64,000 nt of DNA from Dimorphilus gyrociliatus (GCA_904063045.1 CAJFCJ010000004.1:2039713-2103712); one strand, 5' to 3'. Positions 37,612-50,687 are shown, counted from the first letter of the stretch. Notes: a model not told the origin generated them from the sequence alone. Numbers and translations: made by a program.

Positions 37612-40200
37612 GTTTTTGTTTACTAAGTAATTTATAGAAACATTGGAATATTTATTGATAAAGTATATATTGTTATTTACATATGTTAGAAAGAGTAATA
37701 AATTAATGAGGTTGAAAGAAGCATGTATAGATCACATACAGTCTATTAGAGTGTAGTGACCTTCTTTTAAAAGTAATTTCCAAGTAGACAATTTTCCAGG
37801 AAGCTTCCTTTAACTCTTATCTTTCTGGAAAGGATAAAAAATTTATAATAATCTTTATTAAAATAAATTTTCTCATCCATTAAAACTTCAGCAATTAGCA
37901 AAAAAAACTTGCTTTAATTCTTCCTTATCACATAAAACTTAAAATGGATATTTGTAGTATATATAGAGGAATTTAGAATAACATAATACATATAGATTGT
38001 GAAAAAACTATTGCTAAAGTCACGATTACTTTGTCTAACTCTTGCATTCTTATTCTTAGTTGAAAAGCAATGTTAAATTTACCTTCTGCCCTTCTTCTAT
38101 AAAAATGAATATATATATATATATATCAAATAAATCTCAATTATAAAAAATTATTATTTTCCATATTTATTTTACTATTATTAATCCTTTATTTCATTTC
38201 TCAACTCTTATCCTTCCCACCGTGTTAAGGAGAAATTAATAACACAACATATATCTTGTATTGTTCTCTACCTTCAATTCTTATTTGAAGATAAATAATA
38301 CTATAATAAATTTGCTGTTAGTATAGTTAATTAAAGTTTAAGTAAGATATTGTAAAGAGTTTATATTTACTTAGATATTTGACTTTTTTCTCTTGTTTCA
38401 CCTTAAAACTATCTTTATTGAATATGAAGGAAATAATAATAAAAACTAAATCAATTGAAACCCAACGTGACTGATTGGGTTTGCTATGATTTTATTTATT
38501 TCGTGATTAGATTAGTATTGTAAAAGAAAACTTGGTATTTAAGATATTACTTAACAATTCGCTTAACTGACTCGTCTTTCTTTTCATTTTTCTTTTTTGA
38601 AAGTTTATACGGCTTGAAAGGAAAAAATAGAAAGAAAATAACCTTTAAAAGTTTATTGTTATGAATGAATTGGATCAGTTTACTTTGTTGTTTTTTCTTT
38701 TCTCTCACTCCCAACACCGTATATTATTTCTCTAATCTTTATGCCTTCTTTTCTCTTTCGAGTGCCACTACAATAATCTCTTAAATAAGGTAGTTACATA
38801 GAAAAAAAAGTGAAATATTCAATACGAAAATAACTTTTACAAACATTTCAACTTGAAATTTATATTATTTACTTTTTTTCTATAATAAACAATTTTTTTT
38901 GTCGATAGTATTATTAACTGTATTAACTGCATTTACTGTATTTAACATTAAGCTACTTGTTTTTCATTGGTTACTAAGTTTGAATAAAAACTCTTTAAGT
39001 AAAGAAAAGGTATTAATATCCGTTAATTAACTGGTAGTCTTTTAACCGTTTTAATTGTCCGATAAATCGATCAACCTTTTTGACTCGCTATTAGAAAAAG
39101 AAAGATAAAGGTCATAAATCAACAAGTCAATATAAAGCGATTGTAATTGTAAAATGCTATAGATTGTGCCGCCATCTTTCGGGTTTATCTTATATACACA
39201 ATATATATTATATATAATTTTTTCGTTTTCGTGTTTACCAATTAAGACAAATTGGCCATTCTTTAATAATTTAAGATTCTTATGAGCAAAATTGGCTATT
39301 TTCTATTAATTATTTCTATTCTTTTTAATGATCATCGATTAACGTGTTATTGTACCTAAAACTTTTGTTGATGATGAACAAAAACAGAACAATTAACCAA
39401 CCATATAATGTTCAAAATCTCCAATAAAACAATAGTAATCCTTGTTTAAGAATGTTCAACTGGTATCTATTGTTTTTAAGGTTTTCATTAATAATCAAAT
39501 AATTGTTTACACGTTCTAAATATTTATATACCGAAGATAACGCGATTGTATATAAAAAAATATATTCCTTATCGTGAGAATTAAACTTTTATCCGATGGT
39601 TTAATCCTTGACTGAAAGGTTTCTTTATAGAGTAGAGTTCGATAAGAATCGATTTTAATGATTTAATGGTCGTTTTATTGTCTAAGCTATCAATACATTT
39701 TTAATTGAATTCATTATAGTTTTGCGAATATCTTTCTACGTTTGTCAGCTTTCCTCACGCTATTCTTGAGCAATATGAAATTCTGTTATAAAAGTTTTCA
39801 CTATAAGAATTTAGAGGCTAAAAATGAAAGAAAGCCTGGAATATTTTTAAAGCCAATTAGTAATAAGTAAGTTTATTTTGCTCTTTCTTTTTATTATTAT
39901 TCCTTTTACCAGCAGCTATCTTGTAGAATATCTGTTGATTAAGCTTAATATTCTTTAAAACATGCACAAATATATATATACATATATATCTATATAGATA
40001 TCTTTATATATATATATATAAATTTATATACTATATATATTTCTATTGTTAATTTATATTTGATTGATCTTTTTTCCATTGTCACGTCTGCAATCAGATT
40101 TTAGGTAACATGTTTCATCATTTGTCAAGTTATTTTTTTTTCGATTGAAACAAATCAAACCTGACTTTGCTTAGTCATTTTTTTTTCAAGTTTAGATTTT
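37612..40200. other. Spacer or intron between the duplicated exons
   Basis: No gene seen. It contains (TA)n at 38107-38125 and 39968-40035 and a YY1/CTCF-like site at 39168-39181 (reverse of CGAAAGATGGCGGC). Confidence 0.5.
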
Positions 40201-40204
40201 ATAT

Positions 40205-40378
40205 TTCAACTCTCCGATAAAGATAAATTCACTATTATTATCAAACATTTTAATAATAATATCAAATAGCAATATGAGGTCGAATAGAGATGGGACTATC
40301 ATCTTGAATAAAGCCCTTATTTCCACTTGTCCTTGGATACTTCCTGTTAAAATTTCTACTTTAAGATACTTCAAAGTG
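40205..40378 (+). other. Candidate coding exon, copy 2 of a duplicated pair
   Basis: The plus frame reads ...SNILIIISNSNMRSNRDG... and ends TCPWILPVKISTLRYFKV before a GTGAGT donor in phase 2, the same ending as copy 1 2.77 kb upstream. The complement is also open here for 66 codons (KYLKVEILTGSIQGQVE). The plus reading is preferred because substitutions between copies are conservative in it and both copies end at the same donor. These may be exons of tandemly duplicated genes or alternative exons of one gene. Confidence 0.4.
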
Positions 40379-40653
40379 TGAGTTTTAATCATTTTGCTAA
40401 TTAATTGTCTGTAATTAATTTGTCACATAAACTTAAATGATTTGTTACTTTAAAAATAACAAAAAAGGAATGAAAAAACAACGACAAAACTAATTTATTA
40501 TACAATCTGAAGGAAACGAAATGATCTAGTTTTCAGACAGATTTCATTGTATTTAGTCTTCATTAATTAGGTATTTTATCCTTTACGAAGAAGGATTTTT
40601 ACTTCTCAGTCTTATTTTAAAACAAATTGGAGTTAAGTAAAAAGGCCGTTTTT

Positions 40654-42018
40654 TTAGTCTTTATAAGCAATTTCAAATCTATCTTTACAATTATTTTCTT
40701 GTTTAGTACAATTTAGAAATGATAGCTTTTTCTTAAACGTTGAGGTTAACAGTAAAAGAATGTTTGATAGGCCAAAAACTAACGCAGCAAATAGAAATGT
40801 ATAAAAGTAGGATCCTGTCAGATCCCTAAGAGAACCTCCAATGAACACGCCTATCAAATTGCCAATACTCTGAAAGAATATTGAAAATCCTGTGGCTTGA
40901 GAAATTTCATCAGGCTTTACAATCTCTAATAGGATTGTTGTTCTTTGAGAATGAAATCCACCTTCAAATATTCCCCATACGATACCTATAATCATCAACA
41001 GCCAATATTGCGTTGACAGGTGAAATAATGCTGCTGTAATAGAAATAACTATCCCTAGTAATGATTCAAGTTTAATCAAACCAAATCGTCTAAAGAATGC
41101 TAAATCAAAAAGGAAGCCAAAAAAGAATCTTCCTATCATATCGGATAATCCTGTAATTGATAAGAGGAGTGAGGCTTTTGTTCCACTAACGCCACAGTGT
41201 TCTTTTATAAAATCTGCCAAAAATGTAAGAATGGTTTGTATCATAATTGGCATTGAAATGATGACGAGAGCATAAACTATGAAATAGATATTCTTGAGGA
41301 TTGAAAAGTTAAAAAGCTTTGATGTGACTTTTTTCGTATTTATGTCCGTATGCAATGGTCTGTATAGTGCTGCCCCTACGCAACAGTTTAATAGAATTGC
41401 CGATGTTATTAGCATAGCTCCTCTGTATGAATACGTGTCAAGGAGGTAATTGATAAGGTTGGCCTGGACAAGCATTCCAAATCCACTGCCTATTGTAGCC
41501 CATGCCATTGCTTTACCTCTTTTTTTGTCGAAATATTGCGTCAGAATGAGATAAGATGGCGTGAAGATGAATGCACCCCCTATTCCTCCTAATATTCCAA
41601 AAGAGAGATAAATCAGCCAAATATTTCCAACAAAAGATGAAAGGAAACAGCCAAGAAATTGAACAAGGCTACCGATGAAAACAACTTTTCTAATTGAATA
41701 TTTAGAACAAACAACGGAGGCAACAGGACCAAGTGTCATTCTGAATACGTTAAAAGTAGATATAATCCCACCGGTTACTGCAGAGCTACTTTGAAACATT
41801 TCACTTAAATCCATATAGAAAACTCCAAAAGATCTGGCTAGTCCAACTTGAAGCAGATGCATCAAAAAACACCCCAAAAGTATAAACCATCCGTATCCTC
41901 CATCTGGAGCATTCCGTTCAGTTGTAACATTGTTGCTCGCCACTTCCTTGAGTTTTTCTTCTTCCGTAATGCCGTTGATTGTTTCGTCCTTTACATCACA
42001 TTTAGACGTTTCCTCCAT
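40654..42018 (-). CDS. Monocarboxylate transporter-like protein (SLC16 family, MFS)
   Basis: An intronless frame of 454 residues from the ATG at 42018. After a 36-residue acidic cytoplasmic start comes the family signature DGGYGW (39-44) at the beginning of TM1. Twelve membrane segments can be counted, with a central loop near 222-240. The MCT TM8 motif is intact: GLSDMIGR with D293 and R297, the charge pair needed for proton-coupled substrate transport in studied members. The loop motif YFDKKRGKAMAWATIGSGFG (162-181) is also typical. The protein should carry a small organic acid or related solute across the plasma membrane; the exact substrate cannot be read from sequence. Immediately upstream (complement of about 42029) an acceptor-like TTTGTTTAAAG suggests a spliced 5' leader. 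The length is normal for the family. Confidence 0.9.
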   Translation of the reverse strand: MEETSKCDVKDETINGITEEEKLKEVASNNVTTERNAPDGGYGWFILLGCFLMHLLQVGLARSFGVFYMDLSEMFQSSSAVTGGIISTFNVFRMTLGPVASVVCSKYSIRKVVFIGSLVQFLGCFLSSFVGNIWLIYLSFGILGGIGGAFIFTPSYLILTQYFDKKRGKAMAWATIGSGFGMLVQANLINYLLDTYSYRGAMLITSAILLNCCVGAALYRPLHTDINTKKVTSKLFNFSILKNIYFIVYALVIISMPIMIQTILTFLADFIKEHCGVSGTKASLLLSITGLSDMIGRFFFGFLFDLAFFRRFGLIKLESLLGIVISITAALFHLSTQYWLLMIIGIVWGIFEGGFHSQRTTILLEIVKPDEISQATGFSIFFQSIGNLIGVFIGGSLRDLTGSYFYTFLFAALVFGLSNILLLLTSTFKKKLSFLNCTKQENNCKDRFEIAYKD

Positions 42019-43425
42019 CTTTTGAAATCTTTAAACAAATAAATGAAATAAATTTCTATGACATAAACGAATATATTGCCATACAACAATGAAATGGCAA
42101 ATATACTAAAGTAAAACATTCTATTCTATATATAGAAATTAACTCCCGGTAATCTATCATAGCCTATTTGATACTTGATTGTTATTTGGTGGATAGAGAG
42201 AGAGTTGTTAAAGATAACTAAAGTGAAAAGAAAATATCGTTTTTCTAACTTTTAAACTAAACTATTCACTCATTTAGAAATACAATTAGATCTATATTCT
42301 ATAGTAGGTTGTTTGTTATCAATATAAATATGATTAAAATATGTCTAAATACACGTAATATTTAATATACAATAAAAATTAGATATATTTATTTATTTAA
42401 AGAGAGCTATCAAGTAGAAAACATTATGAGCTATTTAGGAGCTAAAAATAGAAAAAAAGAGTAGAAAATGCAAGTGTAGGAATGTCGGAAATTGATTCTA
42501 GTATATGTCCTTTACTTCCATTCTTTTTTTTATAACTATAAAGGACATACTTAGTTTAAAGTTTATTTTACATTCCATGTTGCTCTGGTTAACGTGTTAG
42601 TTGTTATGTAAAGTGTAATAGATTATACAAATTAGAAGACTACGTAACAATGTATTACGATAGAACCTAAACTTGTTCATATTCTTCATTTAAAAGTCAA
42701 TAAAATTACATTAAAACATACAAAAATACTAAATTTTAATGATATAATTACAAAATCAATTCTATATTGATATTTTCCCCCTTTTTAATAGGTTTTTTAT
42801 CAAAGTAATCATTTTCATTCTTTTTAAAAAATGAGGCAAAATTTTAATACTAATTACCTCTCTCTTTCTCTCTCTATTATAGCGAATACACTCTTTTTAA
42901 GCTGTAATATACAGTTTATATGTATAGAGTAATGAATATTTATTCAAAAGGTACTGTGTATAATGATAATATAGTGTACAAATAGTATTCTGTTACATCA
43001 TTCTTCTCTACAAAAAAGCTTTTTAATATTATTCATTCAAGTTTAAATTACATACTTATCAATGGTTTTGCACTGTATGATATAAGCATATATACAGTGT
43101 ATATATATATATATACAGTCTATATATGAATATAATCTATTTTTTCCTGTTGCAAGTAGCGTCTCCGTGCGGAAAGAAAATAGTAAAATTATTGATGTGT
43201 TATTATTTACCATTTCCATGGTTTAAGGTTAATGTATGTACATAAAATTAACTTCTCTTTATGTACAGATCATTCTTAAATGTAACTCAATAAAGTGTAT
43301 TTTAAGTAAAACTTTAAAAAATAAATCAAGAAGAAATTACTATACTCGAGGGCTATTGAATTGATTGTATTTCCTTTTGAAGTAGGTTTACTTAATAAAT
43401 TACTTTATTTGTTTTTCATTTCTCC
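42019..43425. other. Intergenic region between divergent genes
   Basis: It separates the minus-strand transporter from the plus-strand gene at 43426 and should hold both promoters. (TA)n at 43085-43125. No coding signal was seen. Confidence 0.5.
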
Positions 43426-44217
43426 ATGTTCAGTGCAACATCACCGGGGGCTACAGCGCCTTATTCAAGTACTGAATTAATAGGTTCTTTCAATAACGAT
43501 TCGAGTAGGAATCAACAACTACAAGAGAGGGAGGCAAAATTGGAAACACCTCCTCCTCAACCTCCTCCTCCTCTTCAACCGTCAACGTCTTCTTTGAGTA
43601 AACGCAACAGAAATACTAATAATACACTTTATCTTAATCTTAGAGAGAAATGTAAATATGACATTTAATTTATTAAATATCCGATTAATATACTATTTAT
43701 TAACTCTTTTAGCTAATGAAAAGCAAAAAGTGGAGCAAACTGAAATCTCCAAGCCTTATACTTTTAAACCTTTTCAAAAGCATGGTCTTGTAAATGGTCA
43801 ACAGATGTCGTCACTAACTAGTCAAATAAATCAAAACGAGGAATTAGTTGCAACGAGTGCTTTATGGACCTCTCAGCCTAAAATACGCATTCAACCGTTC
43901 AATAGCCAATCGATGCAGATAACAGCTCCTCCTTCCTATCAAAATAGGAAGTTAGCTACTAGACAACCCATATTGAATGCCCATAGTAGCAAACTCAACA
44001 ATTCAAGTAAGTTAATTTCTGTCTAATTTTGAACTCTTAAAAATATCCAAATTGATTGAAATCAGATGATTCCAAGTACCCGGATCCAACGTTTGGTGCT
44101 CCTGCATATTTCATGCAAAGAGTGTACGATATATCAGCAGTAGAGGCAGATACAATCAGGTGGGAAAGAGCTAGAAAATTTCGAAAGAAAAGAGATCAAA
44201 ATAGTAGCTCTAATTAA
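43426..44217 (+). CDS. Unidentified three-exon gene with a conserved-looking C-terminal block
   Basis: Exons 43426-43651, 43713-44006 and 44066-44217 give 223 residues; introns are 61 and 59 bp (GTAAAT...TTTTAG and GTAAGT...AATCAG) and all phases agree (1, 1). The first two thirds are polar and disordered-looking, with a proline run (PPPQPPPPLQP, 42-52). The last 40 residues are different: ordered, with DPTFGAPAYFMQRVY, then EADTIRWERARKFRKKR. This block is probably the functional part, but I cannot name its family. The ATG at 43426 is followed at once by TTCAG, itself acceptor-like after a pyrimidine run, so exon 1 could instead be internal and start at 43432. AATAAA lies at 44311-44316, about 95 bp past the stop. 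Confidence 0.75.
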
Positions 44218-44816
44218 CTGTAAAAGTAAACATTTTCGTTCCATATTACAAATATACAACTATATTATTCTAAATATAAAGAAGCATATTAATGAATATA
44301 TTGCACAGTAAATAAAGTATTGCCGCATAGTTGGAGTGTCTCTGACTAATCTCTTAAAAGAAGATTTAACGATTAAAAATATAAGTCTTACGGCCTATAA
44401 CAATTAAACAGCTCTCTGAAAGAATAACGGTTTATTTTAATCGCTGTTTTTTTATGTACAAGTTTGAAGTAAAGAAAAAAGAGACTATGCGTTGAAAGTG
44501 GAACAATTTTCTTGTTTCTTTGCTAGTTTAGATCTTTCTCTTTAATAACAGAGATAATTTTACTTCCAACTTGAAAGAAGATCGAATACTTTTGTCTTTG
44601 ATTTGAGATTTACTCGAAAAAAATTTGTAAAATAAAGTAGAATAGCTTAGGATATAAGGAATTATTTTTTTTGCTTCAATTCTCATGTTTTTACCACATC
44701 TTTCCCTCTTTATTTCCTCTTCATCTCTGTCCCCTAGTGAAAAGATAACGATATTTCGAAGCAATTTCAATATAATTTAGTAAATATTTAAAATGTTCCT
44801 CCTTATTAACATGTCG
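44218..44816. other. Spacer between convergent genes
   Basis: Includes the poly(A) signal of the plus-strand gene (44311). The 80-codon frame on the complement at 44528-44770 is K/I/S/L-rich and treated as chance. The region is also the 3' UTR side of the minus-strand gene ending at 44817. Confidence 0.5.
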
Positions 44817-46818
44817 TTAATAATAAATTGCACTGGAATCTTGAGAGTCATATAGACCTGTATTGAGGCTTGTTGGATCCGCCTGTTTCTTATGTTGAAT
44901 ATAAAAAGCTTTTGGAAAAGTCGGAAAATTTGTTCCATCTTTTCCACCTATTTCCCAAGTTAATTCCGTTTGCTCAGCTTCTCCTGCATTTCCATCAGCA
45001 TCTTGACGACTTGTCTCTGTAAATTCTACAGATTCTATAAAGTTATTGCTTGAAATATTGTCACGTTTTGATGTTTTTGACTGACAATGTCTCCACCATT
45101 CGGAGAAGCCTTTTGCTAGCAGAGCAATAATTATTAACCCTAAAAGGGATATAAAAACTATAGCAGCTATTTGTGAAGGAGGTAAATCAGATGAAGCAGT
45201 TGTAGATGGTTTCCAAAAAAATGGAGGAGTAGATCGTACTAGAACAGGAGTAGACTGATTGTACAATGAATAAGTCGTATCATCAATATAAACAGTCGAA
45301 ATAGACGTTTTTACAGCAACATGAAGCGTTGTAGTTTCTGCTTCAGGTTGTTGACTAGCAGTTGATTCTATTTCTGCATGAGTTGATATTTTTCTCCGAG
45401 TTGTTTCATATATGCTCGTCGTAAGTAGTGAAGATTCTAGAAATATTTTTTATTAAGTTGTATACAAAATATATCTGGAATAAATATTTTACCCTCATCA
45501 AGCTTAATGGCAGAGTATTTACTTAATTCGGATGAATAAAAATTGTGACCATAAAGGCAAGCATTCCCATTTAACTTATCTTGTATGTTAAATGAAAGAA
45601 ACCAAGTACCATTTACTTTGAGGTATCTCTAGAATGGTTATAAAAAGAAAAAAAAGAGAACATCTATATTTTTTTAACTATGAAAAGAATATTAAAAAAA
45701 AGGAACATGAAAAAAACTCAAATTACAACGCAGTAGTAAACAGAGGAAATTTGAGAATCCAAGTTATCAACTGTCATTAATAGCAATAAATTTCCATTAG
45801 CATCAGAGTCGAAAAAACTTCCGTTCACCTCACTTCTACATTCGAATTTTCTATTATAAGGAAAATCTAAAATGGGATAGAAAGTATTTAAAATTTTAAT
45901 ATAAGTGGCCAAAGAAATTATATTTATTTATACCAAAATGTATTGAATCATTTTGACAAGAACTAAATTTCATGTTGCTCCCTTTAATAGATACGTTTGG
46001 CATATTTCTACAATTTGTAATAGTACCACTGCCGATAAATAAAATATCGTAGTTGCCTTCTGGGATAGGACAGTTAATTCTAGAATGTAAACTTGGATCT
46101 GTAAAAATATTTTTCTAGTCTTCAAACTATGATATGAGGTTTTTCTAGAATTACTCACAATTAACAAACCATATAGCTGCATATTTTTTAATTTTTAATA
46201 GGTTAAGTTGTAGTAAACAATGCGATGCCTCCGTTGTTACAATGTCTATTTGTGAAATATTATTCATTATATTATTCATGCTTTTTAATAAAAATGTTGA
46301 GTAAATTGGTAATATTTACTATTAAAAAATATTTTTCTATCTCCTATTTAAATAATATCCTCTATATTATGACAAACTGATATCGATTGTCATCAGTATT
46401 ACATTCAAACGTTGCTATTACATATTTGCATATTATTTCGTTCTTTGAAGCTATTTAAATACTTACCATTTTTGAAAAATACTACAAACAAATGTAAATC
46501 GTCCGCTTTTATTATTTTCATACAACCGGAAGGGAATCCAGGTTTCTCTTCTTCATAGAAGATGTAATATTCCTTTATATTTCCATCAATCGTATATGTC
46601 ATATCTCTACAGGCATAGCTATTACTTTTCCATGTAAAAGAGTCCTTTTGAAATTCTAAAATATTTTCATTCTGTTCTATATAGCCAGTAAACCATTTTA
46701 GAGGCCAGTTCTCATTTCCGTTATAAAACGTAAAACGCCAAGAATTAGGAATATTACAGTAGGAAGTGCTTAATGATATTAAACATGAAAGGAAAAATAA
46801 CCGTGTCAGTAAAAGCAT
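44817..46818 (-). CDS. Single-pass receptor-like protein with cysteine-containing ectodomain, six exons
   Basis: Exons on the complement: 46818-46467, 46245-46159, 46098-45934, 45866-45727, 45628-45493 and 45436-44817. They total 1,500 bp (499 residues) with every intron phase matching; introns are 221, 54, 67, 98 and 56 bp. A signal peptide (MLLLTRLFFLSCLISLSTSY) is followed by repeated extracellular modules with paired cysteines: CNIPNSWRFTFYNGNENW, then a block with INCPIPEGNYDILFIGSG and one with RYLKVNGTWFLSFN...ACLYG. A Ser/Thr-rich stalk of about 90 residues, likely O-glycosylated, precedes one membrane segment (IAAIVFISLLGLIIIALLA) and a cytoplasmic tail of about 90 residues with several tyrosines, ending AIYY. 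The C-x-P-x-x-W opening and module order recall the protostome DUF7042-DUF7045 proteins; that match is from memory and should be tested. The donor at 45721-45726 is the weakest site. Confidence 0.8.
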
Positions 46819-49800
46819 AACTGTCCCTCTTTAGAATATCACTTCATATAAGTACTATATGCTTGTATATTATTTACAATTTACCATAATTTGTAAAATG
46901 ATACTCCTTCACTTATTATCAAAAAGTAAGGAAAGATATTAAACTAAATAGGCATAGTTTTAGTATTAAAATTTCCATGTCTTGTAAAAAAAAACTACTA
47001 TACTTCACATTAATAAGACTTTTTATTCTACAATTAAGTAAAGCATTTGATTTTATCCTATTTTTATAAATATAAGTAAAGGTAAAATTCACAATAAAAC
47101 TACTTCAAAGGAGAGTAAATTCATTTTGAAGAGGTCTCCTTTTTTTGTCTTTCATTTATTTTATTTGATTTTTTATAATCAGCTTAAAACTAAATTGCGC
47201 CATATATAATGTTACAGAAAATCAACTTGTATTTTCTAAATATAGTCTTACATTAGCTATTAGAAAGATGCTAATCTGTAATAAGTTATAATACCAAAAA
47301 AGTAAATTTTCTCAAGTTAGGGGACAATTTAATAAATGTTCCATGCGTTTACATATAGACTAACACTCTATATGTTTAAATACAAATGTATATTTTTACT
47401 TATCTTTCTAAATATTCTATCTGGTTATCGATCAACAAAACTATCCATCCTTAATACACAATAAAAGACTTGTAAAGCTGGTTGGCTAACAATGTATTGA
47501 CATTAAAAAAAGATTAATTAGTATGTTGGGAAGAGATTAAAAAGATTCTATCATAATCAGATAAATTTATATTCTTATAAACCCTGTAATTTAACCGATC
47601 ACTTATTAGTTACAAGAACATTTGCTTATATAATAAGACGCCAGATGGCAATAAAACATTAATTGTTCTATTAGATTAATTTCATTATGTAGCGTTAAAA
47701 CGTAATGTGTTGTATTATACAGATATGACTAAAGAATATTATACTGACTTAACAATATAAACTGAGTGCATCAGTCTGCTAACGAGAAAAAATAGCAAGT
47801 TCTTGAAGATATTACTTTCAAGAAATATTTATTGCTGTCACAGCTGTGTAAAGAGGTTTGTTAGATTTTTAAATGAAGAAAAAGAGATAATAAAAGATAT
47901 AATTATATTATGATAAATGAAAACTAATATCTAATACAAAATATTTTAAGAAATGGAAAATATAGTTGTTTTATTATAATAAATTTACAGAAGATGGAGG
48001 ATTGTATTAATTTATGAAAAAGAGATATAAAAAAAATACATATAGGCTTAATTAGGTTTAATCTTTGTCTGACGTAAAAACATTAGAGAAAATCTTCACT
48101 TAATGTTTAAATTAAAAAAATACAGTATAATATAATTATACTAGTGTTTCTCTTTCTTTGGCGTTTATTCTACAAAGGTTGAAGGATAGGCGCAAGTTAA
48201 TAGAGAAAAAATAGGAAAATTAGACAAGATATCTTGGATATTAGCCGGTTTTCCAGCTATATGAATTTATAATAGATGGAAAAAACCTAGATTTTAATGC
48301 TGTATCGTCAGAAAATAGAACAGAGTCCATCGAGAGAAGAAACACATTACATAGGGAAAAAGTATACATTTAGGCAAGACTTGAAGTAAATAATTCCACA
48401 AAAGATAAGTAAGATGGTGAATATCTAATTGTACACCCGGTAAAATGTATTTTTGCAAACATTTCCTACGAATAGATTATTTAGAATTCTATGGCAATTT
48501 TTTTTGCAACTTGTATTTTCTTGTAGCCTTATCCTCCTTTTTTCTTGCACAATACAATGTTTATTTTTTTTTATATCGAGTATGTCTTGAATGAAAAATC
48601 TTTTATACTAAACTCCAAAAGCAACAACTACTATGTTTCGCAAAAGAGAAGCATTTCGTGACGGCAGGAGAAGCAACGCTTACTTATTTTTTTTCTCATT
48701 AATACTTAAAATAAATTAGGAAAGTTAAGACTCAAAAAATACAATTTCGTTGATGTGAATAACGTAGTCTTATGCATAACTTAGCAAAATTATTTTTTTC
48801 CTAATAAGATAATAATAATTTCTGTGTAGCATATTTTTTCTTCGTCAAAGGGTAAAGAGAAACTTGACAATTATTCCGACATATTTACTTATTCTTATAA
48901 TAATCTACGCATCTATCAAATCTGACATGCTTTGCTTATATGTAGAGATATATGCTTTTGCTTGTAATAGAGTGAGAGAAAAAAAATTGTCTTTTACAGA
49001 ATATTACTATCCAATTATGTCTATAGAATTATTTATTGTTATTTATGACAAATTATTAATAATATTAAGGTGTCTTTCAAAATTTTATCTTCTCTTATTC
49101 TCTTAATAGCTTTTGTTACTAAATTCACTATAATTAGTAATTCATTAATCTCTATTCTCCATTTGTACGCAATAAATTCCTAGAAATATTGAAATTCGAT
49201 GCTTAACCCTCAAATACTAACATAGAACGATAGATTTAAATACAGGCTAGAACATCCGAGCTTATTTGAGCGTCTAAATGAGACCTTTTCTACCTTGTTA
49301 CAACAATTTTTTTACATTGAATTGTAGACGAGCTTATAGTTTAGATAATATTGTATCATTATTGTATATTGTATCAGTAATACTAGCGTAAGTAAAGAAA
49401 AGATGTACAGTTCTTTAAAATCGGTTGAAAAAGAAATACATTGAGTTTTTGTTCAGTTGAAATATGAAAAGGCTATAAGTTGCACGTAACTTTAAATCAT
49501 GAAATAGGAACTTTCTCTTCTTTCGCTATTGAAATTAAAAAAAAAAGAATATTTGTTTTTTGGACTTTATGCTTTTCTAGGAGTCTTTTTTCATCTTAAA
49601 AGATAACTTTTGATAATTTGATAAAAATGAAACTACACGTTTCTTCTACAATTTCTATTACATTTTTAACTTTTTAATTTCTAATTTCTGTCATTCTACT
49701 CATTTATATGACATTTTATTATATAGTACATTCATAGGTATAGACCAAAATACTCAAAATCAGATATATTTAATTAGATTTGAAATTTATAGCATTCATT

Positions 49801-50460
49801 TTCCCCTTTCTCTATATAGCATACTGTATATACTGTATATAAATATATTATTTAATCTAAGTTTTTAAATAGTAAACATGTATTAACAGAGCAGAAAATT
49901 AAATTGCTAATACTGTTGGATTACTTCAACATGTGCATCATATATACAGTATATACAGTATATATAAATTTTTATATACAGTATATTAGTCTATATACAT
50001 TACAGTCATATAAACTAATAATTTATATGTTATATTTAAGTGTAATCTATTTAATATCCATGAAGAGATCATTAAACTATGTTATACATTAGTCATTCTA
50101 TTTTTATAACTTTTTCATAATATATAACTAAGAGACTCCTAGCATCGAGAGAAGTCTATAAAGTAAAAAACAGAACCTCTTCTCATAGGTCTACCACTAA
50201 AAGTTACTTCTTTATATTTGAAGTAGAAAATTAATTAATTAATTAATAGCTAATTTTTGAAATTGTCCCTTTTCTAACCTTTTATTATAAACTAATTTTG
50301 AAATTACTAGAAAATAATTATTACATAAATCTAAAAAGAAAAGAATCTTGTTACTATCAATTTTTTAGCTTTAAAACGCTTTGTTTGTCGAGACTGATTA
50401 TATTATCATAATACTTTATATTAATGATTTTTTATTTCAAAAAATCTCCATGACAGTTAT
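46819..50460. other. AT-rich spacer
   Basis: No gene supported. It includes the promoter side of the gene ending at 46818, a CTCF-like CGCCAGATGGCAA at 47639-47651 and clusters of TACAGTA/TACTGTA in (TA)n at 49820-49837 and 49945-49983. Short frames at 48864-49106 and 49904-50092 are low-complexity. Confidence 0.5.
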
Positions 50461-50687
50461 CTACTGTATGAATATAGAAATATAGTTTTTAACATTTTCT
50501 TCTATTAGCATAGCTTCTTTACAGTATTCCCAATTCGTCGCCTTTGAAAAAGTAGCTTTCAATGTACTATACTTCTCTTTTGCTTTGTTCACGTACTTCT
50601 TTTCTTGACTCAGTCAGGGGTTACCTGGTAAAGAAATTCCGCCAAGTAGAAGAGAAACTTATTCTTTTTAAAGTAAGAAAAAGATTC
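50461..50687 (-). other. Coding fragment, unidentified (two exons with a 26-bp intron)
   Basis: On the complement a 63-bp exon (50687-50625) lies between an acceptor (CTCACTTTCAG) and a donor (GTAACC) and reads ESFSYFKKNKFLFYLAEFLY. The same frame resumes at 50598 after only 26 bp (GTAACC...GAAAAG) with KYVNKAKEKYSTLKATFSKA and ends at a stop at 50461-50463. Both pieces are lysine-rich and helical with clearly coding composition. If the gap is not an intron, the gene is frame-shifted here, since TGA stops occur in two frames. Upstream exons were not found. Confidence 0.4.

Noticed and set aside
40192-40392. 66-codon complement frame at the second duplicated exon
   Set aside because: Open, but in the other copy the same strand has several stops, while plus-frame changes are conservative.
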